In this document: piece after piece, positions 44,140 to 56,070 of the stretch
How positions within the stretch are numbered: position 1 is the first letter of the stretch
Layout of the letters: the number at the start of each line of letters is the position of its first letter
NCBI RefSeq assembly: GCF_964656455.1
Contig: NC_135720.1
Span: forward strand, 103,490,696 to 103,554,695
Source of the DNA: Halichoerus grypus
Taxonomy: Eukaryota; Chordata; Mammalia; Carnivora; Phocidae
DNA: 64,000 nucleotides
Reading direction: 5' to 3'
Position numbers and translations under genes: made by a program
The notes under the pieces: model-generated
What the model saw: only the letters and a program-made list of their open reading frames with translations
Told to the model about the DNA's origin: nothing
Database searches by the model: none

Positions 44140-44335
44140 GCATTCAATCATTTATCGTGTGCTTTGCACTCTGCATTTCATTAACTTCTCACAATTGATG
44201 AGGTATTATTCACACTTTGCAGATGCCAAAATCGAGTGCCAGAGAGGGGCGGGGACTTCCCAAAGCCATTCAGAAAAAAACCCAGCAGCAGGGCTGGATT
44301 AGAACCCAGCTCTCCTAATTCCCAGCTCAGTGCTT
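44140..44335 (-). mobile_element. MIR SINE, minus strand
   Basis: cattaacttctcacaattga, tcgagtgccagagaggggcg and ctggattagaacccagctct are the reverse complement of MIR. Confidence 0.8.
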
Positions 44336-44689
44336 CCTAGGGGGACAGATCATGTTGGCTAATCCTAATAACAGGCACATTTTGCTTAAGACTTCAGTCG
44401 GAAATAGATTAAAAAGCCTACGTGGATATTTGTCACTGTCTGTGATCTAGCCACATGGTTACAATGGGCAAACAAGTTCCTCAGTTACCATAGGTATCCC
44501 ATTCCTAAATAACTGGGAGCTGAGTATATTCAGTTAAAACCCCAACAAAAAGGAGATAAAAAAATGTGCACATTTTGTCTGTAATATTTACTATGACTGT
44601 GATGTACATATATGTGCACACTAACAGATTTCCTCTGGACTTTTGACTCATGGGTCCCAACATTTCCTATATATAATGGATTATGAGGT
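44336..44689. other. Unique sequence, no feature recognised
   Basis: No exon signal or named repeat was seen. Confidence 0.4.
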
Positions 44690-44800
44690 GGAAAATCGCT
44701 AGTCCTATGTAACTTTGGACAAATCATTTCCTTTCCCTGGCCTCAGTTTCCTCTTGTGTAAAATGAGCATTTTGAATTAGATTCTCTAAGTTCTTTTCCC
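44690..44800 (+). mobile_element. MIR SINE fragment, plus strand
   Basis: gtaactttggacaaatcatt and ctggcctcagtttcctcttg are followed by aaaatgagcattttgaatta. Confidence 0.75.
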
Positions 44801-45288
44801 CTTCTGGCATCCTACAGTTCTATCGAACATATATTTTTTAATAATAAATACAGATTTGATTAAGGCTCCTAAGGAAGTCTTTGCTGCTGTGCCACATTAT
44901 ACCTGGCTAGATCGGTAATACCTCAGTACCTTGATTCATTTCCCCAACAAAGATGCTCTTCCCAAGCTAACATCTTCCTGAGCTTTTCTAAGGTGAGGTG
45001 CACAGTATGTTTATTTCCCTCTCCATCAGTGTCAGTTGCTGACTAAAAAATTGAGGCAGGGGAAAGACTTTGGGGATGAGTATGGGAATAAAAGGGAAGG
45101 ACAGGAAAGAGGCAGAAAACAAAAAGAGGGGAAGAAAGAAGAAGAGAAAGTGAAGAAAGGAAGGAAAAGAAGTGGTGGGTGGTGGGTGATAGAGTAGTGG
45201 GGGCAGGGACAGGAAATGTCCCAGAAAAGTATTTCCAGAGCTTTGTGATCTGTTTCTTGTATGAGGCATACGGGCTTCATTAATAAGA

Positions 45289-45319
<31 letters not shown>

Positions 45320-46399
45320 TCCTGAAACATGTATTAATCATGCTGGTGACGAGCAGATGAAATCAATGATTTCTAAAACTTCCTCTGAAATCAACTAGAG
45401 AGACCACGTACGTGATGTTTCCTCAAACTGGCACCAACACATTCATCCTTCATGGGCTGGTGTCCAGGACTCTTCCCCCTATGCTTACCCCTTGCTCTGG
45501 GAAGAGCCCTCAAGTTCTCTTTCCTTTCCCACCCCCATCTCTGGTGTTTCTTCCTCTCCAGGAAGGGGAAGACTTATATCATCTCCCTGGCCAGCTTTAG
45601 CAAGGGAAAGCTTTTATTTCTCAACGTTCACACTTTTTCTGTATGTTTTGAGCCTCTGATTCTACTTTCTTCTTTCTGGTTCTTTTTTTCATTGAGGTTC
45701 TTCCATTCATTTTCCTCTTCACCTCCACCTAGAACATCCCATATCTTACAGAAACAATCTTTAAACTAGGTGTGTGTTCTCCTCAGGGCCCAAAGACTAC
45801 TGGGGGTAGGAGGGCTACATTGACAAGAATAATTTGAGGGTATCATTCTCCAGATCGTCAACAACCATAAACACTCTTTAACAGAGCACCTCTAGACTAC
45901 TATGTCTGCTCCTCATGTCCCTTTCACAGTTACGTACCTGATGAAATATGGTATACTTCTTGCCCATCCAAATCTTGCTTTGGGCCATTACCTTGGTGAG
46001 TAAAAACCTCTGGGATGCCAAACAAGAGGACAGTTCAATCATGCATTGTTCTAAAAGGAACTCCTTTACAACAAAGCAATGAGATTACTAAAGGGGCAGA
46101 ACCTTATTTCTTTCAGGACACAAATTGTTGACAGAGCTCTGTGGCTTTATCTGTGTGACTATCTACCTATCTATGAATTAGAAATGAATGGTTCCCATAG
46201 GAACATATCAACAAGTGTATTTGAACTGAAATTTTAAGTCAACTTTTCTAACAAAAACAAGGCTGATCTGACTGATTTATTTGAACCCTCCCCTTTGCCA
46301 AGGGGGTTTTGTATAACCAAAAATAGATATTTAAAGCACATGCACAATATGCCAAAATTCACAACATTTGCAACTATTAAGCCTATGAATAAAAAGTTT
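44801..46399. other. Unique sequence with purine tract and TG array
   Basis: 45,050-45,190 is strongly A/G-biased (aggggaagaaagaagaagag); minus-strand frames across it (117 and 82 codons) are Ser/Pro/Phe-rich artefacts. The TG array at 45,289-45,320 is listed separately. No gene was recognised. Confidence 0.4.
45289..45320. repeat. (GT)n microsatellite
   Basis: A GT run with one ta interruption near 45,313. Confidence 0.93.
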
Positions 46400-46795
46400 T
46401 AGAAGTTGTGATAGATTGTGTTTTTGCTTCAACTTAATTATTTATTGCCTTATTCTTATAAGAAGAATAACCTTGGGTCAGGCATGGCCATATGACCTGC
46501 CTTGGCCCATAGAATGTGAGGGGAAATGATGTGCGCCTTAGCAGCACAGAAGCTTTAAAAAGTCATCACATGGCTCTACCAGAGCTATTTTTCCCTTCTG
46601 TAACAAGAATATCATGTCCCAAACAGCAGGTGTTGCTTCAGCCTGGATCCTGGAAAGAAGAAGACATATGAAACAGCCATAAACAACCTGCATCCAAGTA
46701 TCAGGTAAGCAAGACCTAAGATTCTGTTACTGTAAGCCACAAAGATTTGGGGGTATGTTTGTTATAGCAGCATAACTTAATAAAAACTGATTGAT
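46400..46795 (+). mobile_element. LTR-like interspersed repeat, family not assigned
   Basis: atggccatatgacctgcctt, tggcccatagaatgtgaggg, gtaagccacaaagatttggg and ttatagcagcataacttaat have the layout of a MaLR/ERVL-type LTR 3' half. The exact family and ends are unclear. Confidence 0.4.
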
Positions 46796-46929
46796 TATGG
46801 ATATCCGCTCAAAAACATCTGAAAGGATAAATAACTTTTCAAAATTTATTTAGGGAGCGTGAGAGCAAAGTGGTTACAGACCTTTCATTTTAGATCCATG
46901 ACCATTTCCCATTAAAGAAGCCACCTTTC

Positions 46930-47290
46930 ATACATTCTCCAGTTTTATCAACCAAATATTAGATGTGAGCACTGGAGATAGAGAAAGGAGCACATACTCC
47001 CCAATCTAAAAGAAATGACAGTCTAATACTGTAGATATTGTATGGTATTTATGCTCTGTTTTATAGTCTACCATATTGTACAGAGAGAGACAAGTAATGA
47101 GCATGACCATAGATATGAGCCCAGAGAACAGAAGTGTTGCAGAGAAGGGTTTGATTAAATTTTTCTAGGGTAAAGGACACTGGGGAAGAATTACTGGAGA
47201 GATGAAGTAGGGGAGGACATTTTAGTCAGATACAAATGGCATGTGTAAATTCCTAGAGATGTAAAAGGACGTGGTATGTTTACAGAAGTA
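46930..47290 (-). mobile_element. L2 fragment, minus strand
   Basis: gatgtgagcactggagatag, aagaaatgacagtctaatac and ggcatgtgtaaattcctaga fit a diverged minus-strand L2. Confidence 0.55.
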
Positions 47291-47339
47291 GAAACATCTG
47301 GTATTCCTGGAGTTCACTTTCCAGAAGCAGAGAAGAGGC

Positions 47340-47851
47340 TGACAGACCCTAGATCCTCACCCTCTGGTGTTCATACCCTCATATAATCCTCCCTCTTTGT
47401 GAATGGAAATGTCCTTTGACTGACTTCTAACCAATAAAACATCGCAAAAGGCATGGTAGTGTTCTATTCCATCATATAAGACTCCTAGAAGACTTGTAGG
47501 GAGTCTCTCCTTCCCTTGCTGGCTGTGAGAAAGCAAGCTGCCATGAAGTAAGTGGACAAGAAACTGTAGGAGGCTTCTAGTAGCTAAGGGAGACCTCTGG
47601 CCTGCAACAAACAAGGAAATAAATTCTGCTAACAATCAGAGTGAACTTAGAAGTGAATTCTTCCTTGGTTGAGCCTCCGATGAGACACCAGCCACAGCTG
47701 ATAGCTTGATGGCAGCTTGGTTTAGACTCTGATGCAGAATACCAAGCTAAGGCATGCCCATACTCCCAACATAGAAACCATGAGATAATAAATGAGTTGT
47801 TTCAAGTTGCTGAGTTCATGGTAATTCGTTACACAGCAGTAGTAAAAACTA
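47340..47851 (+). mobile_element. MLT1-type LTR, plus strand
   Basis: accctctggtgttcataccc, tgtgagaaagcaagctgcca, gatgagacaccagccacagc, ccatgagataataaatgagt and gtaattcgttacacagcagt match an MLT1-family LTR up to its 3' end at the CA array. The 5' boundary is approximate. No internal retroviral sequence was seen. Confidence 0.7.
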
Positions 47852-47879
47852 ACACACACACACACACACACACACACAG
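47852..47879. repeat. (CA)n microsatellite at an LTR end
   Basis: A pure CA run starting where the MLT1 end (actaa-type) should be, so it likely grew from the terminal ctaatacA sequence. Confidence 0.92.
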
Positions 47880-47929
47880 ATACACAAACTAAAACACAGC
47901 TAGAGATGCAGGAAGCTGCTGTTCTAAGG

Positions 47930-48720
47930 AGTTCAGATTTTATTATGTGGCAACGAGGAGCCAGGCTGATGGCTTAAAGAAGAGGAATGACACCGAAGGA
48001 AGTTTTAGGTTGATCACTCTGATCAGAGTGCGGAAGAAAGACTTCAAGGGACAAGCCTCTTGTCTCCCATGAATCCAGGCGCACAAATGAACTTGTGACC
48101 TCAGACCAAGAACTACCAAGAAACACGATTTATTGAACATCTACAGGATGCTGCGTTAGTGAAGAAGAATATAGGAAGAGTCACAAAGTACCATCCCCAC
48201 GTTTAAGAAACTTTATGTTGGGTTAGGGAACATGATGGCTATGTAGACAAAGGTTTGTTTGTTTTGTTTCATTTTGTCTTCTTAACTAACAATCATCAGT
48301 AAGTGGATAGTATTTGAGAGGAGGGCTAGATCAAAGTCTCTTCCCACGGGAGCAGTCAGGGAGGTTTCATGTGAAGAGCGATTCTGAGGTCCATCTTGAA
48401 GGACGAGCAAGGGTGGTATTTAATGGCCTGTAGATAATTTCTTGGTGAGAGAAAACTAGAGCTGGGGCTTTTGGAAAGAGCTTTAGGGGTAGAGATTAAA
48501 GTGAGAGATTGGGAAGACTTTGAACTATCCCCTTCTAGTTTGTCTATTGTGCTGACTACATCTTATAATGTGATGAAGGGCCACCCAAGAAGGACTCATG
48601 GAGGAGGTGAGACATGAGCTGGTTCTGAAGGAAGGCAGGCCCTACACAAGCACCAAGGAAATGAGATCACCTTCCTGTGGGAGCAGGGTATTGCCAGAGG
48701 TGTGGCCACGGAGTAGGGGT
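47930..48720 (-). mobile_element. L2 LINE, minus strand
   Basis: gcaacgaggagccaggctga, aggttgatcactctgatcag, tttattgaacatctacagga, gggaggtttcatgtgaagag and ggaggaggtgagacatgagc match L2-type sequence in reverse. More than one copy may be joined, because the tail-like phrase at 48,130 lies in the middle. Confidence 0.6.
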
Positions 48721-48767
48721 AAAAGGATCTAGAGAAGACCTGTCTGTCAGAGAGAAGGGTTGAAATA

Positions 48768-48862
48768 CAAATATGATATAAATATAAAGTAAATATATAA
48801 ATACTTTTATATAAATAAAGTATAAATAATTTCATTTATATAAGTGAAATATAAGTATAAAG
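48768..48862. repeat. AT-rich low-complexity sequence
   Basis: Repeats of ataaatata, aaagtataaat and a near-palindrome tttcatttatataagtgaaa. Confidence 0.8.
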
Positions 48863-48959
48863 AGATGTGGGGAAGAGAAGGATGAGAAAGTGGTTGGGGC
48901 CAGATTTTCATCTCAAAAGCTTTAAGCTCCATCAGTATCCTTTTGAGCCCTTATTTTCT

Positions 48960-49470
48960 TAGCCCATCCATGTTCATGTTACCCCCAATTTATTACCTCT
49001 TGATAGTTTCTTTTTATCTTTGAGATAAAATCAATACTCTCATCACCTACAAGGCACCCCCTGATCTGGCCTCTACCTCATCTCTCTGGCCTCAACTCAT
49101 ATCCCCAAGACCCCCAGCACTCTGGTCTCACTTCTTCAGAGCACCCAGCTACTTCTGTCCTCAGGTCCTTTGCACAGCCAGGGTTGGTGGATGCAGGGAA
49201 GTGAAGGCACATTCGAGGTAGGATCTCCCTGGACCCTCCTCACCCAGGTCTGGGGTTCTTCTTTGTCATAAGCTCTCACGGCCCTTGCTCACTTCACAGC
49301 AGTTATCATGGTGTCATTACCGCCCTGGGTGAGGAGCTGTTGAGTGTCTGTGGGTCTAGCTGGAGTATAGGAGGCCTAGTGTGTGTTGTTTGCCACCAAA
49401 CTCTCCAGGCCCAGAGTTTTGCCTGGCCCAGAGCTCGCACACAATAAATACCGGCCCCAATGAGTGGGTG
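48960..49470 (+). mobile_element. L2 LINE, plus strand
   Basis: gagataaaatcaatactctc, cacctacaaggcaccccctg, tcaggtcctttgcacagcca and cacacaataaataccggccc follow L2 in order, with a diverged middle part. Confidence 0.68.
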
Positions 49471-50264
49471 GATCTATGGATCCACCCTCTCCTGGAGTCT
49501 TACCCAGCACAGATGGCAAAGACTGGAGCTTGGAAGTGGTAACTTCTACCCCTCATGCCAAGCTCTGAACCCAGAGCACGAGATGAAGCCTCCCTGTGGC
49601 TTCCCACTCACCCGCCCAGGACAGAGGGCCACCAGACCCAAACACATACCACTAACTGACAGTGAGTAAAATACTTTTACAGCCATTCCTCAAAACAAGG
49701 AAATGAAAAAGGATGGCTTGGCATCCCTATGCTCTGTATCTCTATGGCTGCATGAAGTTTTTATTGGCAAGTCCTCATAACAAACTTATGGGTTGTTGTT
49801 TTGTTTTTTTTTAATCATCATTGATAGATAAGGAACCAAGAGATTTCGATATGCCCAGGGTCACATGACAAGTTAACAGTGGAACCAAAGGTTTAAACTC
49901 AAAACCACAGGATCGTCAACATAGTTATTGAACAGGCATTGTTCAAATGTGAGCTCTTTGGTTTCATTTGTGATTTCATTCCAATTTTATGTAGACCGAG
50001 AGAAACCCCAGTCTGGCAGAGGACTTAATACTCAAAATGTAAGAGAATTTAGGACGTGCTGGGGTTGATGCCAAACTCAGTGCTGAGGACAGATGGTGCA
50101 TTCAGAGGAAATGGATGCCTGGGAACGGTGGCCTTTTTGAAAGAGGGGAAAAAAGGGACAGGAGAGAATTGGGAGGACCCAGGCTGGGACACTGTGCAGG
50201 GACAAGTGCAGGGAGAAGTGGGTCAATGTTTGGTGCTTTTAGAAACTCAGATGGGTGATTTAAA
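49471..50264. other. Unique sequence with one MIR
   Basis: 49,790-49,920 reads as a minus-strand MIR (gatagataaggaaccaagag, tgcccagggtcacatgacaa). The rest has no recognisable feature. Confidence 0.5.
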
Positions 50265-50399
50265 AATAGGGCCACTAGACTGCATTTGAATCCTGGATCT
50301 TCCTATCTTGGCAACCTCAGAAAAGTGACTTCATCTAGTTAATTAGTACCTACCTTATATAATTGTTACACAAATTAAATGGGGAAATTCATGTAAAGT
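50265..50399 (+). mobile_element. MIR SINE, plus strand (left part, interrupted)
   Basis: actgcatttgaatcctggat, aattagtacctaccttatat and attgttacacaaattaaatg are MIR in order. The copy breaks at 50,400 where a DNA transposon starts, and its 3' tail seems to reappear at 50,685. Confidence 0.7.
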
Positions 50400-50604
50400 A
50401 AGGGTGGCAAGCTATAGCCTGCAGGCCAAATCAGGCCCACTGCCTGCTTTTGTATATAAAGTTTTATTGGAACACTGCCATTTGTTTACATACTTCTATG
50501 GCTGTTTTCACAACTACAGTGGCATAATTAAGTAACTGCAACAGAGGGTATATGGCCTCTAAAGCTGAAAATATTTGCTTTACAGAAAGTGTTTGCTGAT
50601 CCTT
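50400..50604 (+). mobile_element. Small non-autonomous DNA transposon (copy 2)
   Basis: gggtggcaagctatagcctg, aaagttttattggaacactg, ctgcaacagagggtatatgg and gtttgctgatcct parallel the copy at 13,591-13,812 throughout, in the same orientation. No clear target duplication was found. Confidence 0.75.
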
Positions 50605-50684
50605 AATATAAACCATTTATTACATATCCAGGGTGCTGATTTAGTACTAAATGTATACACATGTAGCAAAATGCATTTAGTGTG

Positions 50685-50830
50685 TAGACTGGCACAAATT
50701 ATGTGCTCAGTAAATATCAGTTTTTGTTAGATAATCCCCTCCTGTCAGAGGAAGGCCCAGAGAGGGTAAGTGATTTGCCCAGGACTGCTGAGCAAGGTAG
50801 CAAAGAAACAGGGTTCCAGAAAGAGGATTA
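50685..50830. mobile_element. MIR 3' tail (plus) followed by MIR fragment (minus)
   Basis: ctggcacaaattatgtgctc and agtaaatatcagtttttgtt are a plus-strand MIR tail, likely the other end of 50,265-50,399. From 50,735, gaggaaggcccagagagggt and aagtgatttgcccaggactg are a minus-strand MIR. Confidence 0.65.
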
Positions 50831-51555
50831 GGTGCCAAACAGTGCTGTCAGAAAATCTGACCCCAAAGGAATGCACATCCAGGACAAGGGAAATTCCATT
50901 CAAGGGAATCTCCATGTCAAATCCATTGTCTTACTGGTTGAGCTGGATATAGAACCAAAATTCACTGTAATCAAGAATGAAAGGCTGAGGATAGTAAGTT
51001 CCTCATGTGTGTTCTCTTATTAAGGAAATCCAGGAAGAGAGGTCTGGAGACAAGAGTTTTCCAGAAAGGATGCTGTTGACTCCTGGGTGATGGTTGTGAC
51101 AAATTACCCAAAAGTGATAAAAACCAGTTAGCAAATCTTCATCTTAATTAAGGTGGGGCGACAGTCTTGTCATTGCAGCCCATCATTTACATTTCAGGAA
51201 AGTAGACTGAAAAATTTTCCATTTAATTTTTGTTTTTCTGGAATGTCAATTAGGAAAATAGTCACTGGCAGGTCAATGATTCCTTTGTAAAATAAAATAA
51301 CCATTTGGGTGTGTTTGAGGGGTGGTAGTTATTGTGTATCAGAAGCTCTTAACATGAAGGAGCGAAGCTGAAGGCAAAAATCATCTTGTTATTAGGATTT
51401 ATTATAGGTTTTTTGCTCACTCAGTGGCATCTAACGCAGGGATGGTGAATAATGGTCATGTGAATACTGATCATATGTGCTTCCACTCCTCTATCTATGG
51501 CAGACATTACTGATTGATCTTGGCACAGTTTCCCACTGAGCCCAGAATTCAGAAT
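50831..51555. other. Unique sequence, possible non-coding element
   Basis: 51,110-51,310 has a palindromic ttaattaa (51,143-51,150) and several aatt-rich phrases but no repeat identity. Exon signals are absent. Confidence 0.35.
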
Positions 51556-51694
51556 TCTCTTCAATGCCATGCTCTATGAAATCTCCTAGGTGGCATGCAA
51601 GAGGAAATAAAAATTGCCATCTCTAGACGCATAGGGATGCTTATTAAATTTCTGTTGAATGATGAATCAATGAATGAATGAATGAATGAATGAA
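51556..51694 (+). mobile_element. L2 3' end with (TGAA)n tail
   Basis: gatgcttattaaatttctgt runs into repeated gaatgaatgaa (51,661-51,694), an expanded L2 tail. Confidence 0.6.
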
Positions 51695-52230
51695 CAATAG
51701 GTGATTCAGGTGATTCGATAATGGAGCTTTCTAAATGCAACAAACTACTTTGTTTTTATCACCGACCACAAAAGAAACAAGGAAGGATAGTGTGGGAGTG
51801 GATTGTGGATTTTTCCTGGGGAAAAACAACTCCAACACATCCTTGGAGCCTTGAACTCATGATGCCCACTCCATCCCTAAGGAATGGAGTATGGGATAAA
51901 ATGGTTCTGGAACTGACTTGTTGCAATGATCCAGAGGCATGGCTCACTGTGGTGAAACCTCATTCCATTTGTTCATTCAATAAATCTCGATTTCATCCGT
52001 CAGGACCCCAGCGAGATCTAGATAATGGTGGAAACAGATAACCTCAAATGGGTCATTTTATGAGTGCAATGAAGAGACTGTTACAAGGGCTTGTGCAATG
52101 CCCTGGGACAAGAAGAAGGGGAGCCATTACCATCCTTGGGCTTGACAGGCTCTGGTCAGCCTGTCTGCTGATGTCCCTTAGTATCTCCACTGGCTGTATC
52201 CAAAGGGAAGCCAGAGGGCCAGGGAGCCAG
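51695..52230. other. Unique sequence, no gene recognised
   Basis: A 106-codon plus frame (51,721-52,041) has no domain and no splice context. Confidence 0.4.
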
Positions 52231-52673
52231 TGTATGCCAGGGTTCTCCAAAGAAGCACAAGTGTGAGGAGAAATATGATAGGAATTGACTCATGTGGTTT
52301 TGGAGTCGATAAGTCCCATCATCTGCCATCTGCAAGTTGGAAAATGAGGACAGCCAGTGGGGTGAGTCCTATGAACTGGGGGCTGCTGGTGCTGCCTAGA
52401 GTCCAAAGACCTGAGAACCAGAGGCTCTGATGTCTGAGGGCAGAAAGAGATGGCCATCCTAGCTCAAGAAGAGAGAATTCACTGTTCCTTGGCCTTTTGT
52501 TCCATTTGGGCCCCCAACAGATAGGACGATGCCTGCCCACATTATCTAGTCTACCAATCAAACGTTAACCATTTCTAGAAACACTTTCAGAGACACTCCC
52601 AGAATTAATGTTTTACCAGCTATCTGGGCATCTCTTAGCCCAGTCAAGTTGGCACATAAACGTAACCATCACA
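52231..52673 (+). mobile_element. Solo LTR-like element, ERVL type
   Basis: It begins tgtatgccagggttctccaa and ends cataaacgtaaccatcaca, so it has TG...CA ends. Interior phrases aggaattgactcatgtggtt, tgcctgcccacattatctag and aacgttaaccatttctagaa fit a common mammalian ERVL-type LTR. The family name is not assigned, and no 5-bp target duplication was found. Confidence 0.62.
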
Positions 52674-52689
52674 GAGTCCATTGACACAG

Positions 52690-52910
52690 TTCACACAAGT
52701 CAGCTCCAGGGTGCCGAGCGGGGTAGGGAAGGGTATGGAGCACATCGGGAGGGGTAAACAGAGATACACAGCTCACGCTGAGCAGCAGTGTTGGTGAGCC
52801 CTCGTTCCAGATCCTGAGGACTGAGCAGTAAGCAAGACAGGCAATGTCCTTGCTCCCAGGAAGCTGACGGTCAGGGGTGGGAAGAGAAACACTGGACTTA
52901 TGAACGTGTT
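52690..52910 (-). mobile_element. L2 fragment, minus strand
   Basis: ctgagcagtaagcaagacag, aatgtccttgctcccaggaa and gctgacggtcaggggtggga resemble L2 in reverse; the first 100 bases are uncertain. Confidence 0.5.
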
Positions 52911-54514
52911 AAAATAAAATGTTTTCACATACTTTAGAAAACCCAAAGCTGGTGATTTTTTACCAATACTGTTTCTATTTGTTTTTTTTCCAAATGAAAA
53001 GACAAATCATCACCAGCAGATAGTACAAATGCCAAGAGAGAGCACTCTGCCTAATTGGTTGTTTATTCTTTAAACAGAAACAAGGCACAGTTTTTTTTCT
53101 ATCTTGTCTTTTTATCACATGCTCACTTCCAAAGTCATTCTGTCTTGGATAGTTTGAGAAAACAGATTTTTGGTTTTGGAATGGGTGCCTTGTTTAATCC
53201 TGGTTTCTGCAATCTTGGTAAATCAGGGAGAAAGATATGTCCAGCGGGCAACACAAGAATGTTTTATTTGCGTAAGAAAAAGAAAATAGATATATTTTTT
53301 CTTCTGAGTTGCAGGGATAGAGTCTTAACCATACTTGGGTGTTTAACATCCGTTCATTTCAAGAAATGTTTTATTTCCAATCTGTTCTGGATTCTCTCCA
53401 GAGAGAACGATGACATTTCTCTTTACCAATAATATTTTAAAGCTTACTACCCTACAGGATCTTTCTTAAAGATCGTAAAAGGAGACAGGCTTTGACCAGG
53501 GGTGGGGGGGGGGTGTTGAAGGTTTTCTTGGGGGGGATCTGAGGGAGAGGTTGACAAGTGGGAAACGGGAGAGTTTCTTCTTTTTATTCTAGTGTTTTTT
53601 TTTTTACCAAGATATAAAGCCCTGATCCCAAAAATCGACAAGCCATGCCCAAAGTTAGGGAGGTGGAGAAGGGTTGGCTGAACCTCAGAAAAACTTGCAA
53701 ACAAATTCACGATATGATGGGTTCCCAATATTAAATTAAAGCTTCAGCAATCACAAATCTTACAACACATTCCAGAACAATGAAAGAGAGAAAGAAAGAC
53801 CCCCCCAAACCAGCTGAGCCAGTATTTAAAGCCTTTTTAATTTAACAGAACCCATTTTTTATGGTATCCAGGATATGTTTCTGGCTTTTCAGGCTGTCAC
53901 ATGATCTCCTGTCCAGATGTGCGGGTGTATATCTGGGACCGGACCAGCCAAAAACTGCAGCACTTTCCTCCAGCTCGTAGCTTGTTACTGTAACTCAACC
54001 GTGCTCCTCTGGGCTACAGAAGCACCACATTCATATGTGGTACAACAACAATAACACAGGAGGGGATAAAGTTAACCGAAACATCCACATGGATCTGGCA
54101 AAGAGGAGAGGCAGGAGGTGGGGCGGGATAGGAAGGAGAGCCAACTCAGATAGGTTTATTTGTCAGCCCCACACAACACTGAAAATGAAACCTCCAAGTG
54201 TGTGGTGGTCTGAAAACTTCCCTTTTTCTCACCTACTGTGAACAGCTTTCACCCGAGGACAAGACTTCCTGGAGCTTTCTTCAGGAAATTAGCAAATGCC
54301 TCTGTTTGGAACGTCAGGTCACAGGAACCCACAGCAAGGCCAGAAAGTGCCTCAAGAACCGCAAGAGGACAGGGCTCCTCCTTCAAAGAAATTTCTGGAA
54401 GCCCTGACCTTCCCCACAGAGGGGGCGGGAATGGAGAGCGAGGAGGCAAACGCCCGCCTTGCTCGTCTTTGCTGGTGACCTTTGGGGGACTCACCCGTCA
54501 AGCCACTTAGACAG
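52911..54514. other. Unique sequence, no gene recognised
   Basis: A G10 run lies at about 53,504-53,513 and T9 near 53,596. Overlapping frames at 54,198-54,510 in several phases reflect composition. No splice-bounded exon was found. Confidence 0.4.
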
Positions 54515-54690
54515 CTTCTGGCAGTCAATGAACTTTGTTAAGCCTTGGTTTCCTCATGTACGAAGTGGGGGTAGTAATAGAACCTGCCTTGAGGGGGTGT
54601 TTTCGTGATTCAGTGGGATCACCATGACAGCACTTAGCACAGTGCCTGTCACATAGTGAGGGTTTCAAGTCGTTCCTCCGTCTACAAGCA
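54515..54690 (+). mobile_element. MIR SINE, plus strand
   Basis: ttaagccttggtttcctcat, aagtgggggtagtaatagaa, ttcgtgattcagtgggatca and gcacttagcacagtgcctgt are MIR in order. Confidence 0.85.
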
Positions 54691-55935
54691 CTGAGTGGGG
54701 GTGGGGGTGGGGGAAATCAGGTGAACTTTAATAAGGTGATAAGGGCAGGTCCCACGGAGAAGGCGACTTTTAAATTAATTAAATAAAATAAATGTTATTT
54801 ATGGTCTTATCTTCATGCACCAAAGACATCTGTCAACCCAGCTGTCTCTTTCTTTGGATTTCTGGCCCTAACAGTTGAGAACAAGGGGCTTCATCAGAAT
54901 GAAGGTGAGCAGCTGGGATAGTGAGGAGGTGTCTCAGAGACACCCCCCCACCATTTGAAATCCTGCTTCCAGGTCCGCGGGGCCCACCATGGCGGCTCAC
55001 CGGGCCTCAAGCTCGCCTGTGACCACTCAAGGAGCTGGAGCCACATGACGTGGCTGGCTCTGGTTCACCTGTGAGTTTTCTCTCACCGGTAAAGCAGAGA
55101 GTTAGGACAAGTAGAGCCCTACGTCCCCTTTCATGCTGTTACGATTCTCCACTAAAGGGGCACGAAAGGTAAGAGCTGAAGATTTATGAAGGGAAAGCTT
55201 TATATTCTTCTTTGCCTAACTCACAACCTCCCGGTGCCATAGAACGGTCTCCAGAAGGGAATTCTATGCTGGGCCCTCCCCCAACCTCTACCATTTTCAG
55301 GACACTTTCCCCTCTTCCTTTGAGTGTCAATCCTTCCAAAGCCTCTGTGCTCTACTCGGTTTGACTTCAGCATGAGTGGTGAGAGGGAAGATTTATTTCC
55401 ATGACTTTCTGTGGAGACTGTTTCACAGAAGACATATTGTTCCAAGAAAGATTTTCACCAGGGCGGTGCGGGAGGCAAGAAATCTCCCCCCAGAAATAAT
55501 GTCACATTTCTTCAGAATCATTGACTCCGAAAAAGAAATGAAGGAAAAAACCTCTAATCGTTTCAGTTAGGTAGTATGCAGATATCTATATTTTACATGT
55601 AAATATATGTGGGTGTGTGACATAATACACATCCACACGCATTAAATCTCATAATCTCGAGGTCAGAAGGGCGCGTGTGGTCGAATTCCTTCTCTCACCA
55701 TAATGCACTCTGAATAATGCCTGCATTAAGTGTAACATGGGTTAGAGCCAAAGAGAAATATCGCCCATATGCAGTCTGGCCAGTCTACAAAATTCTGCAG
55801 ATGACACCCAAGAAAGCCAGAATCTCAACTCACAGCCTAAATGATGATAATTAAATTAATTTCAAAAGGCTTTTATTCAGCTTAAGGTGAGTTTAAAGGC
55901 CAAGGAGTTAATAAAAGGATGTTTCTTGAGTTTTC
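54691..55935. other. Unique sequence with short CpG-bearing patch
   Basis: 54,972-55,016 (ggtccgcggggcccaccatgg) has several CpGs and a strong Kozak-type ATG at 54,989, but the frame closes after 19 codons. 54,770-54,800 is AT-rich (aaattaattaaataaaataa). No exon series was recognised. Confidence 0.4.
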
Positions 55936-56070
55936 CAGTGGTTCTCATCTCTGGCTACACATTTGAATCACCTGGACTGTGGTATTTTTAATCCATCCCT
56001 ATAGAGAATCTATTCACAAAGTATTCCAGCATTCACGATGCTGGGTTCATGTTTGCAACAGAAAGAAATA
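55936..56070 (+). mobile_element. hAT-Charlie-like fragment
   Basis: cagtggttctcatctctggc, followed by acacatttgaatcacctgga, is typical of a hAT-Charlie MITE 5' end. The 3' end could not be placed. Confidence 0.5.

Noticed and set aside
45050..45190. Possible functional purine-rich regulatory element
   Set aside because: Simple A/G bias without a defined motif; too common in mammalian DNA to call.
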